From: Actinomadura madurae
GTDB taxonomy: Bacteria; Actinomycetota; Actinomycetes; Streptosporangiales; Streptosporangiaceae
Direction: 5' to 3'
Assembly (NCBI RefSeq): GCF_900115095.1
Contig: NZ_FOVH01000006.1
Location: 1 to 64,000 of the forward strand
DNA length: 64,000 nucleotides
Shown here piece by piece: positions 51,072 through 59,661 of this stretch. The position numbers and the translations under genes are program-made. A model generated the notes under the pieces. The model had not been told where the DNA came from. It ran no database searches and was given only the letters and a program-made list of their open reading frames with translations. Every line of letters starts with the position of its first letter. Positions within the stretch are counted from its first letter, which is position 1.

Positions 51072-52123
51072 TTGGCATCCTCCGAAGGGGGCGGCGGGGC
51101 GGTGGAGGCGCGGACACGCAGGTCGGTGGCCAGCTCCACCCGGGGCGTCAGCGGCGGCCGCCCGTCCAGAAGCTGGAGCAGCGTGCGGGCCGCGACGCGG
51201 CCCATCTCCTCCAGCGGCTGGCGCACGGTCGTCAGCGGTGGCGACAGCCACTCGCAGGTCGGCAGGTCGTCGAAGCCGACGACGCTCAGATCCTCGGGGA
51301 TGCGCAGGCCGGCGAGCCGGGCCGCCTGGTAGGCGCCCATGGCCTGCTCGTCGCTGCCCGCGAAGATCGCGGTCGGCGGGTCGGGCAGCGCCAGCAGCTC
51401 GCGGGTGCGGGCGAAGCCGCCCCGGTGGTGGAAGTCGCCGTACCGGACGAGGTCCTTGTCGACCTCGATCCCGGCGCGCTCCAGCGCCGTGCGGTAGCCG
51501 TCCACGCGGGCCTGCGTGCAGAGCATGTCGGCGGGGCCGCCGATCATCCCGACGCGGCGGTGGCCGAGCCCGATCAGGTGCTCGGTGGCGGCCAGCCCGC
51601 CCGCCCAGTTCGTCGCGCCGACGCTGGCGATCTCGGTGTCGGGCAGGTTCACCGGGTCGACCAGGACGAGCCCGACCCCCGCCCGTTCGAGCTGGTCGCG
51701 CTGGCGGCGCGTCATCCGGGACGTCACCAGGATGACGCCGTCGCTGTGGTGCAGCGCGGGCAGGTTCTGCCAGCTCGGCGGGCGCGCGTCGTCCTCGCGG
51801 ACGAGCGACACGACGACGCCGGTGCCGTGCTCGGCGCACTCGGCCTCCACGCCGCGCAGGATCTCCACCGCCCACGGGCTGTCGAGGCCGGCCAGGACCA
51901 GGTCGATCAGGCCGGACCTGCGGGCGCGGCGCGCACCGCCCGGGCCCGGGTAGTTGTGGGTGCGCAGCAGCGCCTCCACCCGCTCGCGGGTCGCGGCGGC
52001 CACGTCGGTCCGTCCGTTGAGGACCTTGGAGACGGTGGCGGGGGAGACCCCCGCCTCGGACGCGATCAGGGCCAGCGTCGGCCGGGACGGCGGGTCCGGC
52101 ATCTCGTCGGTGCGCACGGGCAC
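51068..52123 (-). CDS. LacI-family repressor of the xylo-oligosaccharide locus
   Basis: A 351-aa regulator. The helix-turn-helix and hinge (about residues 15-65) are ALIASEAGVSPATVSKVLNG and AATRERVEALLRTHNY. The periplasmic-binding-like effector domain follows (RSGLIDLVLAGLDSPWAVEI; VIGFDDLP-type VVGFDDLPTCEWLSP). It is the first gene of its operon with GH3 and GH43, and is divergent from the ABC importer. It likely represses both until a xylo-oligosaccharide binds. GTG 52123 has GGGGAGGAG 6-8 nt upstream. Confidence 0.94.
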   Translation of the reverse strand: MPVRTDEMPDPPSRPTLALIASEAGVSPATVSKVLNGRTDVAAATRERVEALLRTHNYPGPGGARRARRSGLIDLVLAGLDSPWAVEILRGVEAECAEHGTGVVVSLVREDDARPPSWQNLPALHHSDGVILVTSRMTRRQRDQLERAGVGLVLVDPVNLPDTEIASVGATNWAGGLAATEHLIGLGHRRVGMIGGPADMLCTQARVDGYRTALERAGIEVDKDLVRYGDFHHRGGFARTRELLALPDPPTAIFAGSDEQAMGAYQAARLAGLRIPEDLSVVGFDDLPTCEWLSPPLTTVRQPLEEMGRVAARTLLQLLDGRPPLTPRVELATDLRVRASTAPPPPSEDAK

Positions 52124-52141
52124 GCTTCACTCCTCCCCGAG

Positions 52142-52172
52142 GAAACGATTGCGAACAGTATCGCAATGTTTC
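52142..52172. promoter_or_regulatory. LacI operator, repressor-proximal
   Basis: A long dyad: ATTGCGA-N6-TCGCAAT at the centre (52148-52167), flanked by GAAAC on one side and GTTTC on the other, with one base of asymmetry. It lies 19 bp before the LacI GTG and inside its promoter region. Confidence 0.7.
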
Positions 52173-52291
52173 GCTCTCTCCTAGCCCCCGAGTGCCGCGT
52201 TCTTCAGGTTTCATTTCGGTCAACGCAGGGCGAAGCCTTGACCCTGGGGTGCCCCTTTCTTAGAGTTCCACGGCAACGGCACTCTCGAAGA

Positions 52292-52310
52292 CTTTCGAAA
52301 TTTTTCGAAG
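52292..52310. promoter_or_regulatory. LacI operator candidate, importer-proximal
   Basis: CTTTCGAAATTTTTCGAAG contains TTTCGAAA and a second TTTCGAA, 10 bp apart, in an otherwise GC-rich leader about 60 bp before the binding-protein ATG. It is a likely operator for the importer genes; it differs from the other dyad, so it may bind with different strength or serve another regulator. Confidence 0.5.
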
Positions 52311-52371
52311 CGGGACGGTGTCCCCGTCCCGCCGCTCAGGCCAAGCCCACCCCCCGATCCAGGAGGCCACC

Positions 52372-53664
52372 ATGGGCATCCCTCACCTGTCGCGCCGTTC
52401 CTTCCTGACCGCGATCTCCGCGGGCGCGGTGGTGGCCACCGCCGCGCCCCTCCTCGCCGCCTGCGGCGACGGCGACTCGGAGGGCGGCACGGTCACCATC
52501 GAGTGGATGGACATCGCGACCACCGAGCCGTCCCAGACGCTCTATCCGCAGATCGCCAAGGCCTACGAGGCCTCGCACCCGAACGTCAAGATCAAGCTGA
52601 CCAACCTGGAGAACGAGGCGTTCAAGTCGAAGATGACGGCGCTCACCGCCTCCGGGAAGCTGCCGGACATCTTCGTCACCTGGGGCGGCGGCGTCCTCAA
52701 GCAGCAGATCGACGCCGGCCTGGTGAAGGACGTCACCTCGGACGGCAAGGCCATCCTGAACACCATGACGCCGGTGTCGCAGAAGCCGTACCAGTTCGAC
52801 GGCAAGACCTACGCCATCCCCTACGACATGGGCGGTGTGGGCTTCTGGTACAACAAGGCCCTCTTCAAGAAGGCCGGGATCGAGGGCACCCCCAAGACCT
52901 GGTCGGAGTACCTGGACGCCGTCCGCAAGCTCAAGTCCGCGGGGGTCACCCCCATCGCGATCGCGGGCAAGGACAAGTGGCCGGAGATGTACTACTGGGC
53001 CTACCTCGCGATGCGCATCGGCGGCCTGCCCGCGCTGCAGCAGGCCGAGAAGGCCAACGACTTCGGCGGCGCCGGCTTCGTCACCGCGGGCCAGAAGGTC
53101 AAGGAGCTCGCCGACCTGCAGCCCTTCCAGAAGGGCTTCCAGAACGCCGGCTACGACACCCCCGGCGGGCAGGCCGCGACCATGGGCGCCGGCAAGGCCG
53201 CCATGGAGCTGATGGGCCAGTGGGCGCCCGCGGTGCAGAAGGACGCCTCCGGCAAGGACCTCGGCGACGACCTCGGCTGGTTCCCGTTCCCGACCGTGGA
53301 GGGCGGCCAGGGCCAGGCGACCGAGGTGTTCGGCGGCGGCAACGGGCACGCGCTCAGCAAGGACGCGCCCAAGGAGGCCATCGACTTCCTGGCCTTCCTG
53401 ATGAACCAGGAGAACGAGAAGAAGCTCGTGTCCTCGGGCGCCTTCATGCCGGTCGTGAAGGGCGCCGAGAGCGAGCTCGACAAGAACCGCAAGCTGGTCG
53501 CCGACGCGCTGAACGCCTCCACCGGCTTCCAGCTCTACCTCGACCAGGCCTTCCCGCCCGCCGTCGGCCAGGAGGTCAACGACAGCGTCGCGGCGCTCAT
53601 CGCCGGCAAGAAGACGCCCCAGCAGGTCACGGAGTCGGTCACCAAGGTGGCCAAGAGCCAATGA
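52372..53664 (+). CDS. Sugar ABC transporter substrate-binding lipoprotein
   Basis: A 430-aa cluster-1 (family 1) solute-binding protein. The signal has a twin-arginine-like start (HLSRRSFLTAISAG) and lipobox LLAAC (Cys about 33). The mature part begins VTIEWMDIATTEP and contains ALTASGKLPDIFVTWGGG and PYDMGGVGFWYNKALFKKAG, typical of oligosaccharide receptors. It delivers xylo-oligosaccharides (from context) to the two permeases that follow. ATG 52372 has AGGAGG 6 nt upstream, and its stop overlaps the next ATG. No ATPase gene is present; a shared MsiK-type ATPase elsewhere would be needed. Confidence 0.94.
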   Translation: MGIPHLSRRSFLTAISAGAVVATAAPLLAACGDGDSEGGTVTIEWMDIATTEPSQTLYPQIAKAYEASHPNVKIKLTNLENEAFKSKMTALTASGKLPDIFVTWGGGVLKQQIDAGLVKDVTSDGKAILNTMTPVSQKPYQFDGKTYAIPYDMGGVGFWYNKALFKKAGIEGTPKTWSEYLDAVRKLKSAGVTPIAIAGKDKWPEMYYWAYLAMRIGGLPALQQAEKANDFGGAGFVTAGQKVKELADLQPFQKGFQNAGYDTPGGQAATMGAGKAAMELMGQWAPAVQKDASGKDLGDDLGWFPFPTVEGGQGQATEVFGGGNGHALSKDAPKEAIDFLAFLMNQENEKKLVSSGAFMPVVKGAESELDKNRKLVADALNASTGFQLYLDQAFPPAVGQEVNDSVAALIAGKKTPQQVTESVTKVAKSQ

Positions 53665-54653
53665 CCCTGTCCGCCACGACCGACGACCGGCCGCGGCACG
53701 CCGCCCGGGCCCCGCGCAGGCGGGGCCCCAAGGCGTCGGTGGGGCAGCGGCTGCGCGCCTGGACCTCGACCACCTGGTTCCTGCTGCCCGCGCTGCTGCT
53801 GTTCTTCTTCTTCGTCCTGATCCCGATCTTCGTCGCGTTCTACACGAGCTTCTTCCGCTGGGGCGGCTTCGGCTGGCCCGAGGACTTCGTCGGGCTCGGC
53901 AACTACCGCAAGCTCGCCGACGACCCCGTCTTCCGCGGCGACCTGTGGCGCGGCCTGCTGATCATCGTGTTCTCGGTGGCCGTCCAGCTGCCGATCGCGC
54001 TCGGCACGGCCGTCCTGCTCAACCAGCGGATGCGCGGCCGGGCCATCTACCGGGCCGTCTTCTTCGCGCCCTACATCCTGTCCGAGGTGATCGCAGGCGT
54101 CCTGTTCGGCATCATCTTCCTGCCGGGCGACGGGCTGGCCGACAAGATCGTCGAGGACCTGCCGCTGCTCGGCGGCCTCGCCGGCAAGTGGTTCGCCGAC
54201 CCCGACACCGCGCTGCCCACCCTCTTCGCCGTCATGACGTGGAAGTACTTCGGCTTCCACATGATGATCTACCTCGCGGGCCTGCAGGGCATCCCGTCGG
54301 AGGTGCTGGAGGCGGCCTCGATCGACGGGGCCAGCCCGTGGCGGCGGTTCCGCAGCGTCACGCTTCCGCTGCTCGCCCCGACGCTGCGCATCAGCGTGTT
54401 CCTGTCCGTCATCGGCTCCATCCAGTTGTTCGACCTCGTGTGGGTCACCACGACGGGCGGGCCGACGCACTCCACGGAGACGATGGCCGTCACCATGTTC
54501 CAGTTCGGCTTCAAGCGCTACCAGATGGGCTACGCGGGCGCGATCAGCGTCGCCATGTTCCTCATCTGCATGGCCTTCTCCCTGCTGTACCAGCGCTACG
54601 CGCTGCGCCGCGACCTGCAGGGCGCGGTCACCTCCGCGGGAGGCCGCCGATGA
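53661..54653 (+). CDS. Sugar ABC permease 1 (MalF-like)
   Basis: A 330-aa permease with six hydrophobic segments, first at about 35-58 (TTWFLLPALLLFFFFVLIPI). The EAA loop reads GIPSEVLEAASIDGASPWRR, which docks on the ATPase. AVFFAPYILSEVIAGVLFGI and FLSVIGSIQLFDLVWVTTTG are the usual core helices. ATG 53661 overlaps the stop of the binding protein, and its stop overlaps permease 2. It imports sugars with that protein. Confidence 0.94.
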   Translation: MTLSATTDDRPRHAARAPRRRGPKASVGQRLRAWTSTTWFLLPALLLFFFFVLIPIFVAFYTSFFRWGGFGWPEDFVGLGNYRKLADDPVFRGDLWRGLLIIVFSVAVQLPIALGTAVLLNQRMRGRAIYRAVFFAPYILSEVIAGVLFGIIFLPGDGLADKIVEDLPLLGGLAGKWFADPDTALPTLFAVMTWKYFGFHMMIYLAGLQGIPSEVLEAASIDGASPWRRFRSVTLPLLAPTLRISVFLSVIGSIQLFDLVWVTTTGGPTHSTETMAVTMFQFGFKRYQMGYAGAISVAMFLICMAFSLLYQRYALRRDLQGAVTSAGGRR

Positions 54654-55477
54654 GGGCGAGCCTCGCACGGAGCCTGTCCCGGCACACGCTGGTGTGGGTG
54701 CTCGGCTCCTTCGTCGTCGTGCCCCTGCTGTACGCGGTGGTCTCCGGCTTCAAGACCACCGGCGACCTCACCTCGGACCCGTTCGGGCTGCCGGATCCGT
54801 GGAAGGTGTCGAACTACACCGGCATCCTGTCGTCCGGCGACTTCTGGCGGCAGATCGGCAACAGCGTCCTGGTCGCCGTGGCCACCACGCTGATCACCGT
54901 CGCGGCGTCGGCGCTCGCGGCGTTCGCGTTCGCCCGCTACGCCTTCCGGGGCCGCGAGCTGTTCTTCACGCTGTTCGCGGCGGGGCTGATGTTCCCGCCC
55001 GCGGTGGCGGTGCTGCCGCTGTTCGTCCTGCTGCGCTCGTTCGGGCTGCTGGACAACCCGCTCGGCATCATCCTGCCGCAGGCCGCGTTCGCGCTCCCCA
55101 TCACGATCATCATCCTGAGGTCCTTCTTCCGGACGATCCCCGGGGAGCTGGAGGAGGCCGCCATCATGGACGGCTGCACCCGGCTCGGCTTCTTCTGGCG
55201 CATCCTGCTGCCGATGGCGAGACCCGCCCTCGGCACCGTGTCCGTCCTCGCCATCGTGACGAGCTGGAACAACTTCTTCCTGCCGCTGCTGGTGCTGGCC
55301 GACCCGAAATGGCAGACGATCCCCGTCGGCATCCAGCAGTTCCAGGGGCAGTACTCGACGGACTACGCGCTCGTCATCGCCTACATCGTGCTCGCCATGG
55401 TGCCCGCCATCGCCTTCTACGCGCTGGCCGAGCGGCAGCTGATCGGAGGGCTCACCGCGGGGGCGACGAAGGGCTGA
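54650..55477 (+). CDS. Sugar ABC permease 2 (MalG-like)
   Basis: A 275-aa permease with six membrane segments. The EAA loop is TIPGELEEAAIMDGCTRLGF, and NSVLVAVATTLITVAASALA plus LAIVTSWNNFFLPLLVLADP are the MalG-type signatures. ATG 54650 overlaps the permease 1 stop. The last 26 bp run into the end of the convergent AtuA-like gene. It completes an importer whose ATPase is not encoded here. Confidence 0.94.
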   Translation: MRASLARSLSRHTLVWVLGSFVVVPLLYAVVSGFKTTGDLTSDPFGLPDPWKVSNYTGILSSGDFWRQIGNSVLVAVATTLITVAASALAAFAFARYAFRGRELFFTLFAAGLMFPPAVAVLPLFVLLRSFGLLDNPLGIILPQAAFALPITIIILRSFFRTIPGELEEAAIMDGCTRLGFFWRILLPMARPALGTVSVLAIVTSWNNFFLPLLVLADPKWQTIPVGIQQFQGQYSTDYALVIAYIVLAMVPAIAFYALAERQLIGGLTAGATKG

Positions 55478-55817
55478 CCTCGATCTCCCCGACCTCGATC
55501 TCCAGGGACAGCAGGATCGAGCTGAGGCCCTTGCCGTGCGCGTCCAGGGCCAGCGACGTGGTGACGCCGCCGTCCAGCGACTGGCGGCAGACGAACAGCA
55601 GCGCGCACAGGTTCGGCAGCTCGTGGCGGACGACCTCGCCGCGCACGCGGTCCCCGAGGTGCCGCCGCACCGCGCCGGCGGTCAGCTCCCGGACGAGGTC
55701 CGGATAGTGCTCGTCGCGGTACGGGAACACCGACAGCGTCGAGGTGTCGCCCTTGTCGCCGGCGCGGGCGTGCGCGATCTCATGCAGTGGGGTGCGCCGG
55801 TTCGCCGGGACGCGCAA
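55452..55817 (-). CDS. AtuA-like C-terminal (ferredoxin-fold) protein
   Basis: A 121-aa protein matching the small second domain fused to AtuA in the other locus of this window (residues 537-641 there): HEIAHARAGDKGDTSTLSVF against VVGARSGDKGGDANIGVW, and later VRRHLGDRVRGEVVRHELPN. The TTG start at 55817 is set by GGAGG 5-6 nt upstream. It starts 38 bp inside the upstream AtuA gene, so the two are translationally coupled. It is probably a subunit of one complex with that AtuA protein. Confidence 0.85.
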   Translation of the reverse strand: MRVPANRRTPLHEIAHARAGDKGDTSTLSVFPYRDEHYPDLVRELTAGAVRRHLGDRVRGEVVRHELPNLCALLFVCRQSLDGGVTTSLALDAHGKGLSSILLSLEIEVGEIEVSPSSPPR

Positions 55818-57147
55818 CGGGGACCTCCAGGATCTCGGTGGCGGGGGCGACGGCCTCGCGGGGCAGCAGCGCCGACACGATGCCGATGACGTCGTCGACC
55901 CGCGTGCGGACGCCGCCGCCGCCCGCCGGGCCGTTGGTGTAGAGGGCCTCGACCTCGTGGCACACGTCGCCGGCGCGGCCCGGGTCGGGGGCCAGCGCGG
56001 CGACCCGCAGCCGGCACTCGCCCGCCCGGCCGTCCCGCGGCTCCGCGGGCAGGGTCCCGATCAGGTCCAGCCGCGGCCGGACGCCCGCGCGGGCGAGCCT
56101 CTCCTCGACGATCCGCGCGGCCAGCTCCGCCCGGCGCCGGGCGTTCGGCCCCACGTAGGAGATCTCGGCCTCGGCGCGGTGGCCGGCGTGGTAGCCGACG
56201 CTGACCTTCAGCGCCTCCGGGCGCGGACGCCCCGCGGCGCCCCGCACGAGGACGCGGTCGGGGCCGGTCTCCTCGACGGTGACGCCCCGCACGTCCAGCA
56301 GGACGTCCGGGGTCCGGTAGGCGGCCGGGTCCGTGATCTCGTACAGGAGCTGCTCCCGGACGGTCGCGCGGGAGACGACGCCGCCGGTGCCGGGCAGCTT
56401 GCCGATCGTCGCGGACCCGTCGGCGCGGACGTCGGCGAACGGGAAGCCGAGGTCGGCCAGGCCCGGGACGTCCTTGTACCCGGGGTCGGCGAAGTACCCG
56501 CCGGTGATCTGCCCCGCGCACTCCAGCAGGTGGCCGACCAGCGTCCCGGCGGCGATCCGCGGCCAGTCCGCGGCCTCCCAGCCGAGCCGGTGCGCGATCG
56601 GCGCGAGGAACAGCGAGGGGTCGGCGACCCGGCCCGTGATCACCAGGTCCGCGCCCGCGTCGAGGGCGGGCAGCAGGGCGTCGGCGCCGAGGTAGGCGTT
56701 GGCCGAGATGACCGGGCCGTGCTCGCCGAGCGGCCGGCCGTCCTCCAGCGCGGGCGCGTCCAGGTCGAGCCGGTCGAGCACGTCGTCGCCGGTGACGACC
56801 GCGATCCGCAGGCCGCCCAGCCCGAGCCCGGCCGCGATCTCCAGGGCGGCCCGCCCGGCGGCGCGCGGGTTGGCGGCGCCCATGTTGGACAGGATCGGCG
56901 CGCCGGCCCGCGACGCCGGAGGCAGCAGCGCCTCCAGGCGGGCGCGCAGGCGCGGGTCGTACCCCTGGGCGGGGTCGGCGAGGCGGCGCCGCTGGCCGAG
57001 CGCGATGGTCCGCTCGGCCAGGCATTCCAGGACGAGCGCGTCCAGGTTCCCGCGCTCGGCGAGGTCCACGGCCGGGGCGATCCGGTCGCCCTCGAAGCCC
57101 GCGCCGCTCCCGACCCGCACCGTGCGCGGGTCCTCCGGTCGTGTCAT
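55780..57147 (-). CDS. AtuA-family protein (separate large subunit)
   Basis: A 455-aa AtuA-domain protein: VRVGSGAGFEGDRIAPAVDL at the N-terminus, GPVISANAYLGADALLPALD, GADLVITGRVADPSLFLAPI, LLECAGQITGGYFADPGYKD and IGKLPGTGGVVSRATVREQL. It is a paralogue of the AtuA at 5840-7765 but stops after the large domain. The product of the next gene supplies the small domain. It lies 20 nt downstream of a CitMHS transporter gene, so the substrate is probably an organic acid taken up by that carrier. ATG 57147 follows GGGGGA. Confidence 0.88.
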   Translation of the reverse strand: MTRPEDPRTVRVGSGAGFEGDRIAPAVDLAERGNLDALVLECLAERTIALGQRRRLADPAQGYDPRLRARLEALLPPASRAGAPILSNMGAANPRAAGRAALEIAAGLGLGGLRIAVVTGDDVLDRLDLDAPALEDGRPLGEHGPVISANAYLGADALLPALDAGADLVITGRVADPSLFLAPIAHRLGWEAADWPRIAAGTLVGHLLECAGQITGGYFADPGYKDVPGLADLGFPFADVRADGSATIGKLPGTGGVVSRATVREQLLYEITDPAAYRTPDVLLDVRGVTVEETGPDRVLVRGAAGRPRPEALKVSVGYHAGHRAEAEISYVGPNARRRAELAARIVEERLARAGVRPRLDLIGTLPAEPRDGRAGECRLRVAALAPDPGRAGDVCHEVEALYTNGPAGGGGVRTRVDDVIGIVSALLPREAVAPATEILEVPVARPGEPAHPTA

Positions 57148-57167
57148 GGGGTCCCCCGAATCGCCGG

Positions 57168-58511
57168 TCACGCCGTGATGGCCCCGGTGAGCAGGGCCGC
57201 CGCGGTCATGACGATCGTCGTCCCGAACGCCCAGCCGAAGATGAACCGCTGGTGCGACCCCAGCTCGACCCTCGTCATCCCGACCAGGATGAAGGTGGAC
57301 GCGGTCAGCGGGCTCAGCGGGAAGCCGGTGGTCATCTGGCCCAGCAGCGCCGCCCGGCCGATCTCGGCGGGGTCGCCGCCGAGGCCGGACGCCGTCTCGG
57401 CGATCACCGGCATCACGCCGAAGTAGTAGGCGTCCGGGGTGAAGACGAGGCTGAGCGGCATGCTCGTCACCGCCGTGGCGGTCGGCAGCAGGCCCCCGGC
57501 CCCGTCCGGGACGGCCGACACCAGCGCCTCCGCCATCTCCTTGATCATTCCGGTGCCGCCGAGGATGCCGGTGAACACCCCGGCCGCGAAGATCATCGTG
57601 GTGACCAGCACGACGTTCGGGCCGTGCCGGTCCAGCAGCTCCCGCTGCTGCGCCCAGGCCGGCCGGTTCACCAGGACCGCGATCGCGAAGGCCAGCACGA
57701 ACAGCACCTCCAGCGGCATCAGCTCCGCGACCAGCGCGACGATCAGCGCGGCCGTCAGCGCCAGGTTGAACCAGAGCCGCCATCCGGCGGGCGCCCGCAG
57801 GTCGGCCGCGGCGGGGGTCCCCGGGCCGCCGCCGGGCACCCCGGTCTCCTCGCCGGGCTCGGCGCCGGGCTCCAGGACGACCTCGCCGCGGCCCTCCTCC
57901 CGCAGCCGCGCCCGCTCCCGCCGCCCGATCATGTACGCGGCGAACAGCACCCAGGCGATGCCGGCCGCCATCGCGGGCAGCAGCGGCACGAACAGCTCGG
58001 AGCTGTCCATCTTCAACGCGGCCATGGCGCGCGCCGTCGGGCCGCCCCACGGGACGAGGTTCATCACCCCAGCGCCCAGGCACACCACGCCGGACAGCAC
58101 GAGCGGCCGCATTCCGAGCCGCTTGTAGATCGGCAGCAGCGCGGACACCGTGATGAGGAAGGTGGACGCGCCGTCGCCGTCGAGCGCCACGCACAGGGTC
58201 AGCACCGCGGTGCCGACGGTGATCCGCATCGGGTCGCCCGCGGCCCAGCGCAGCACCCGCCGGATCGCCGGGTCGAACAGGCCGGTGTCGATCATCAGGC
58301 TGAAGTACAGCACGGCGAACGTGATCATGATGGCGACCGGGGCCACCTTCACCACCCCGTCCGCGACCATCGCGCCGAGCTCGCCGCCGAAGCCGCCGAT
58401 CAGCGCGGTCGCGACCGGCACCAGCACCAGGGCGAGCAGCACCGACAGCCGCCGCGTGACAGTCAGGGCGAGAAACAGCCCGATGGTCACGAAGCCCAGC
58501 GTGGCCACCAT
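57168..58511 (-). CDS. CitMHS-family citrate/organic acid transporter
   Basis: A 447-aa membrane protein with about twelve segments, starting ATLGFVTIGLFLALTVTRRL. It has LCVALDGDGASTFLITVSAL, GAGVMNLVPWGGPTARAMAA and TSMPLSLVFTPDAYYFGVMP, the conserved core of CitMHS divalent-metal-citrate/H+ symporters. Central residues 190-230 form a charged loop. ATG 58511 has GGGAGG 5 nt upstream. It is the first gene of an operon with AtuA and its small partner, divergent from a LysR gene. The acid may be citrate or a related di- or tricarboxylate. Confidence 0.93.
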   Translation of the reverse strand: MVATLGFVTIGLFLALTVTRRLSVLLALVLVPVATALIGGFGGELGAMVADGVVKVAPVAIMITFAVLYFSLMIDTGLFDPAIRRVLRWAAGDPMRITVGTAVLTLCVALDGDGASTFLITVSALLPIYKRLGMRPLVLSGVVCLGAGVMNLVPWGGPTARAMAALKMDSSELFVPLLPAMAAGIAWVLFAAYMIGRRERARLREEGRGEVVLEPGAEPGEETGVPGGGPGTPAAADLRAPAGWRLWFNLALTAALIVALVAELMPLEVLFVLAFAIAVLVNRPAWAQQRELLDRHGPNVVLVTTMIFAAGVFTGILGGTGMIKEMAEALVSAVPDGAGGLLPTATAVTSMPLSLVFTPDAYYFGVMPVIAETASGLGGDPAEIGRAALLGQMTTGFPLSPLTASTFILVGMTRVELGSHQRFIFGWAFGTTIVMTAAALLTGAITA

Positions 58512-58570
58512 GGGGACCTCCCTTGTCCGGGTTGCCCACGAGTGTGAGCCACGGCACTCTTGTAGGTCCA

Positions 58571-58595
58571 ACATCAATTGGACATGCATTGATGT
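58571..58595. promoter_or_regulatory. LysR operator between CitMHS and LysR genes
   Basis: Perfect 8-bp arms ACATCAAT and ATTGATGT with a 9-nt spacer, in the 93-bp divergent gap. The T-N11-A rule of LysR binding sites is met within it. It ends 9 bp before ATG 58605. Confidence 0.75.
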
Positions 58596-58604
58596 GGTCG
58601 ACGC

Positions 58605-59582
58605 ATGAATCGGGTGGTGCGCATGGACCTGACCATCCAGCAGCTCCGGGCCGTGCTCGCGGTGGCGCGCGAGGGGGGCTTCACCGCGGCGGGGGAGCGG
58701 ATGCGGCTCGCCCAGTCCTCGCTCAGCCGGACCGTCGCGGATGTGGAGCGCCGGGTCGGCGTCACGCTGTTCGAGCGGACGACCCGCCAGGTCCTGCTCA
58801 CGCCGGCCGGGCACGAGTTCGCCGGGGTCGCCGAGCGGATAGTCGGCGAGTTCGACCGCGGCATCAACCATTTCAGCGGCTTCCTCGCCGGCACCCGCGG
58901 GCAGGTCCGCATCGCCACGCTGCCGTCCCTCGCGGCGACGCTGCTGCCGGCCGTCGTCTCCCGGTACCGGCGCGACCGGCCCGGGGTCCGCGTGCAGATC
59001 GAGGACGCCCTGCTCGGCCAGGTGCTGGAGCGCGTCGACGCCGGGCACGCCGACCTCGCGGTCACCGTGCTCACCGAGCCGCCGGGCCCGCTCGCCTTCC
59101 GCCAGATCGCCGCCGACCACTTCTTCTGCGTCTTCCCGCCCGGCCACCCGCTCGGCCGCGGCGGCCCGGACGAGCCCGTCCCCTGGTCCGCGCTCGGCGG
59201 CCACGAGTTCATCGCGTTCGACCGGGCCAGCAGTGTCCGCAGCTTCGCCGACCGCGGCCTGCGGGAGGCGGGCGCCCGGCCCGGCCCCGTCACCGAGGCC
59301 CGCAACATCGCCGCCGTCGCCGGGCTCGCGGCGGCCGGGCTCGGGGTGTCGGCCGTCCCCGGGCTGGTGCTCCCGCTCATCGAGTTCGCGCGGCTGGAGC
59401 GGCGGCGGCTCGAACGGCCCGCGCTCTCCCGCCCGATCGGCGTCGTGTCCGACCCGCGGCGGCCGCGGGCCCCGGCCGTCCGGCACTTCCTCGACCTGCT
59501 GGAGACGAGCCCGGGGCTCGGCCTCGACCTTCCCGAAGGCGCCGAATGGACCCCCGTCCCCGGACGGCCGGTGAAAGCCTGA
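58605..59582 (+). CDS. LysR-family regulator of the CitMHS-AtuA operon
   Basis: A 325-aa regulator. The helix-turn-helix is in MDLTIQQLRAVLAVAREGGF through LAQSSLSRTVADVERRVGVT; the effector domain starts at about residue 97 (TRGQVRIATLPSLAATLLPA). It is divergent from the transporter operon and shares its operator region. The likely role is activation by the transported acid or its intermediate. ATG 58605 is used; ATG 58623 (MDLTIQQL) fits the usual family start better and would leave more room between operator and gene. Confidence 0.93.
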   Translation: MNRVVRMDLTIQQLRAVLAVAREGGFTAAGERMRLAQSSLSRTVADVERRVGVTLFERTTRQVLLTPAGHEFAGVAERIVGEFDRGINHFSGFLAGTRGQVRIATLPSLAATLLPAVVSRYRRDRPGVRVQIEDALLGQVLERVDAGHADLAVTVLTEPPGPLAFRQIAADHFFCVFPPGHPLGRGGPDEPVPWSALGGHEFIAFDRASSVRSFADRGLREAGARPGPVTEARNIAAVAGLAAAGLGVSAVPGLVLPLIEFARLERRRLERPALSRPIGVVSDPRRPRAPAVRHFLDLLETSPGLGLDLPEGAEWTPVPGRPVKA

Positions 59583-59605
59583 AAGGGCCGTTCACGGGCC
59601 GGCGG

Positions 59606-59626
59606 AGGCGGAGCTAGCGTCCGCCT
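59606..59626. promoter_or_regulatory. Inverted repeat before the LPMO gene
   Basis: AGGCGGA-N7-TCCGCCT with a GCTAGC-like centre, 35 bp before the LPMO start and 24 bp after the LysR stop. It may be an operator or a weak terminator; the sequence does not decide. Confidence 0.3.
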
Positions 59627-59661
59627 GGACAACGGTCTCCTCGGCCCGCGACGGGAGGAAC

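Noticed and set aside
47188..51117. Single 1309-codon fusion of GH3 and GH43
   Set aside because: The N-terminal part of that frame is a shadow; GH3 reads in another frame (48708-51071) and GH43 starts at ATG 48711 by stop-start overlap.
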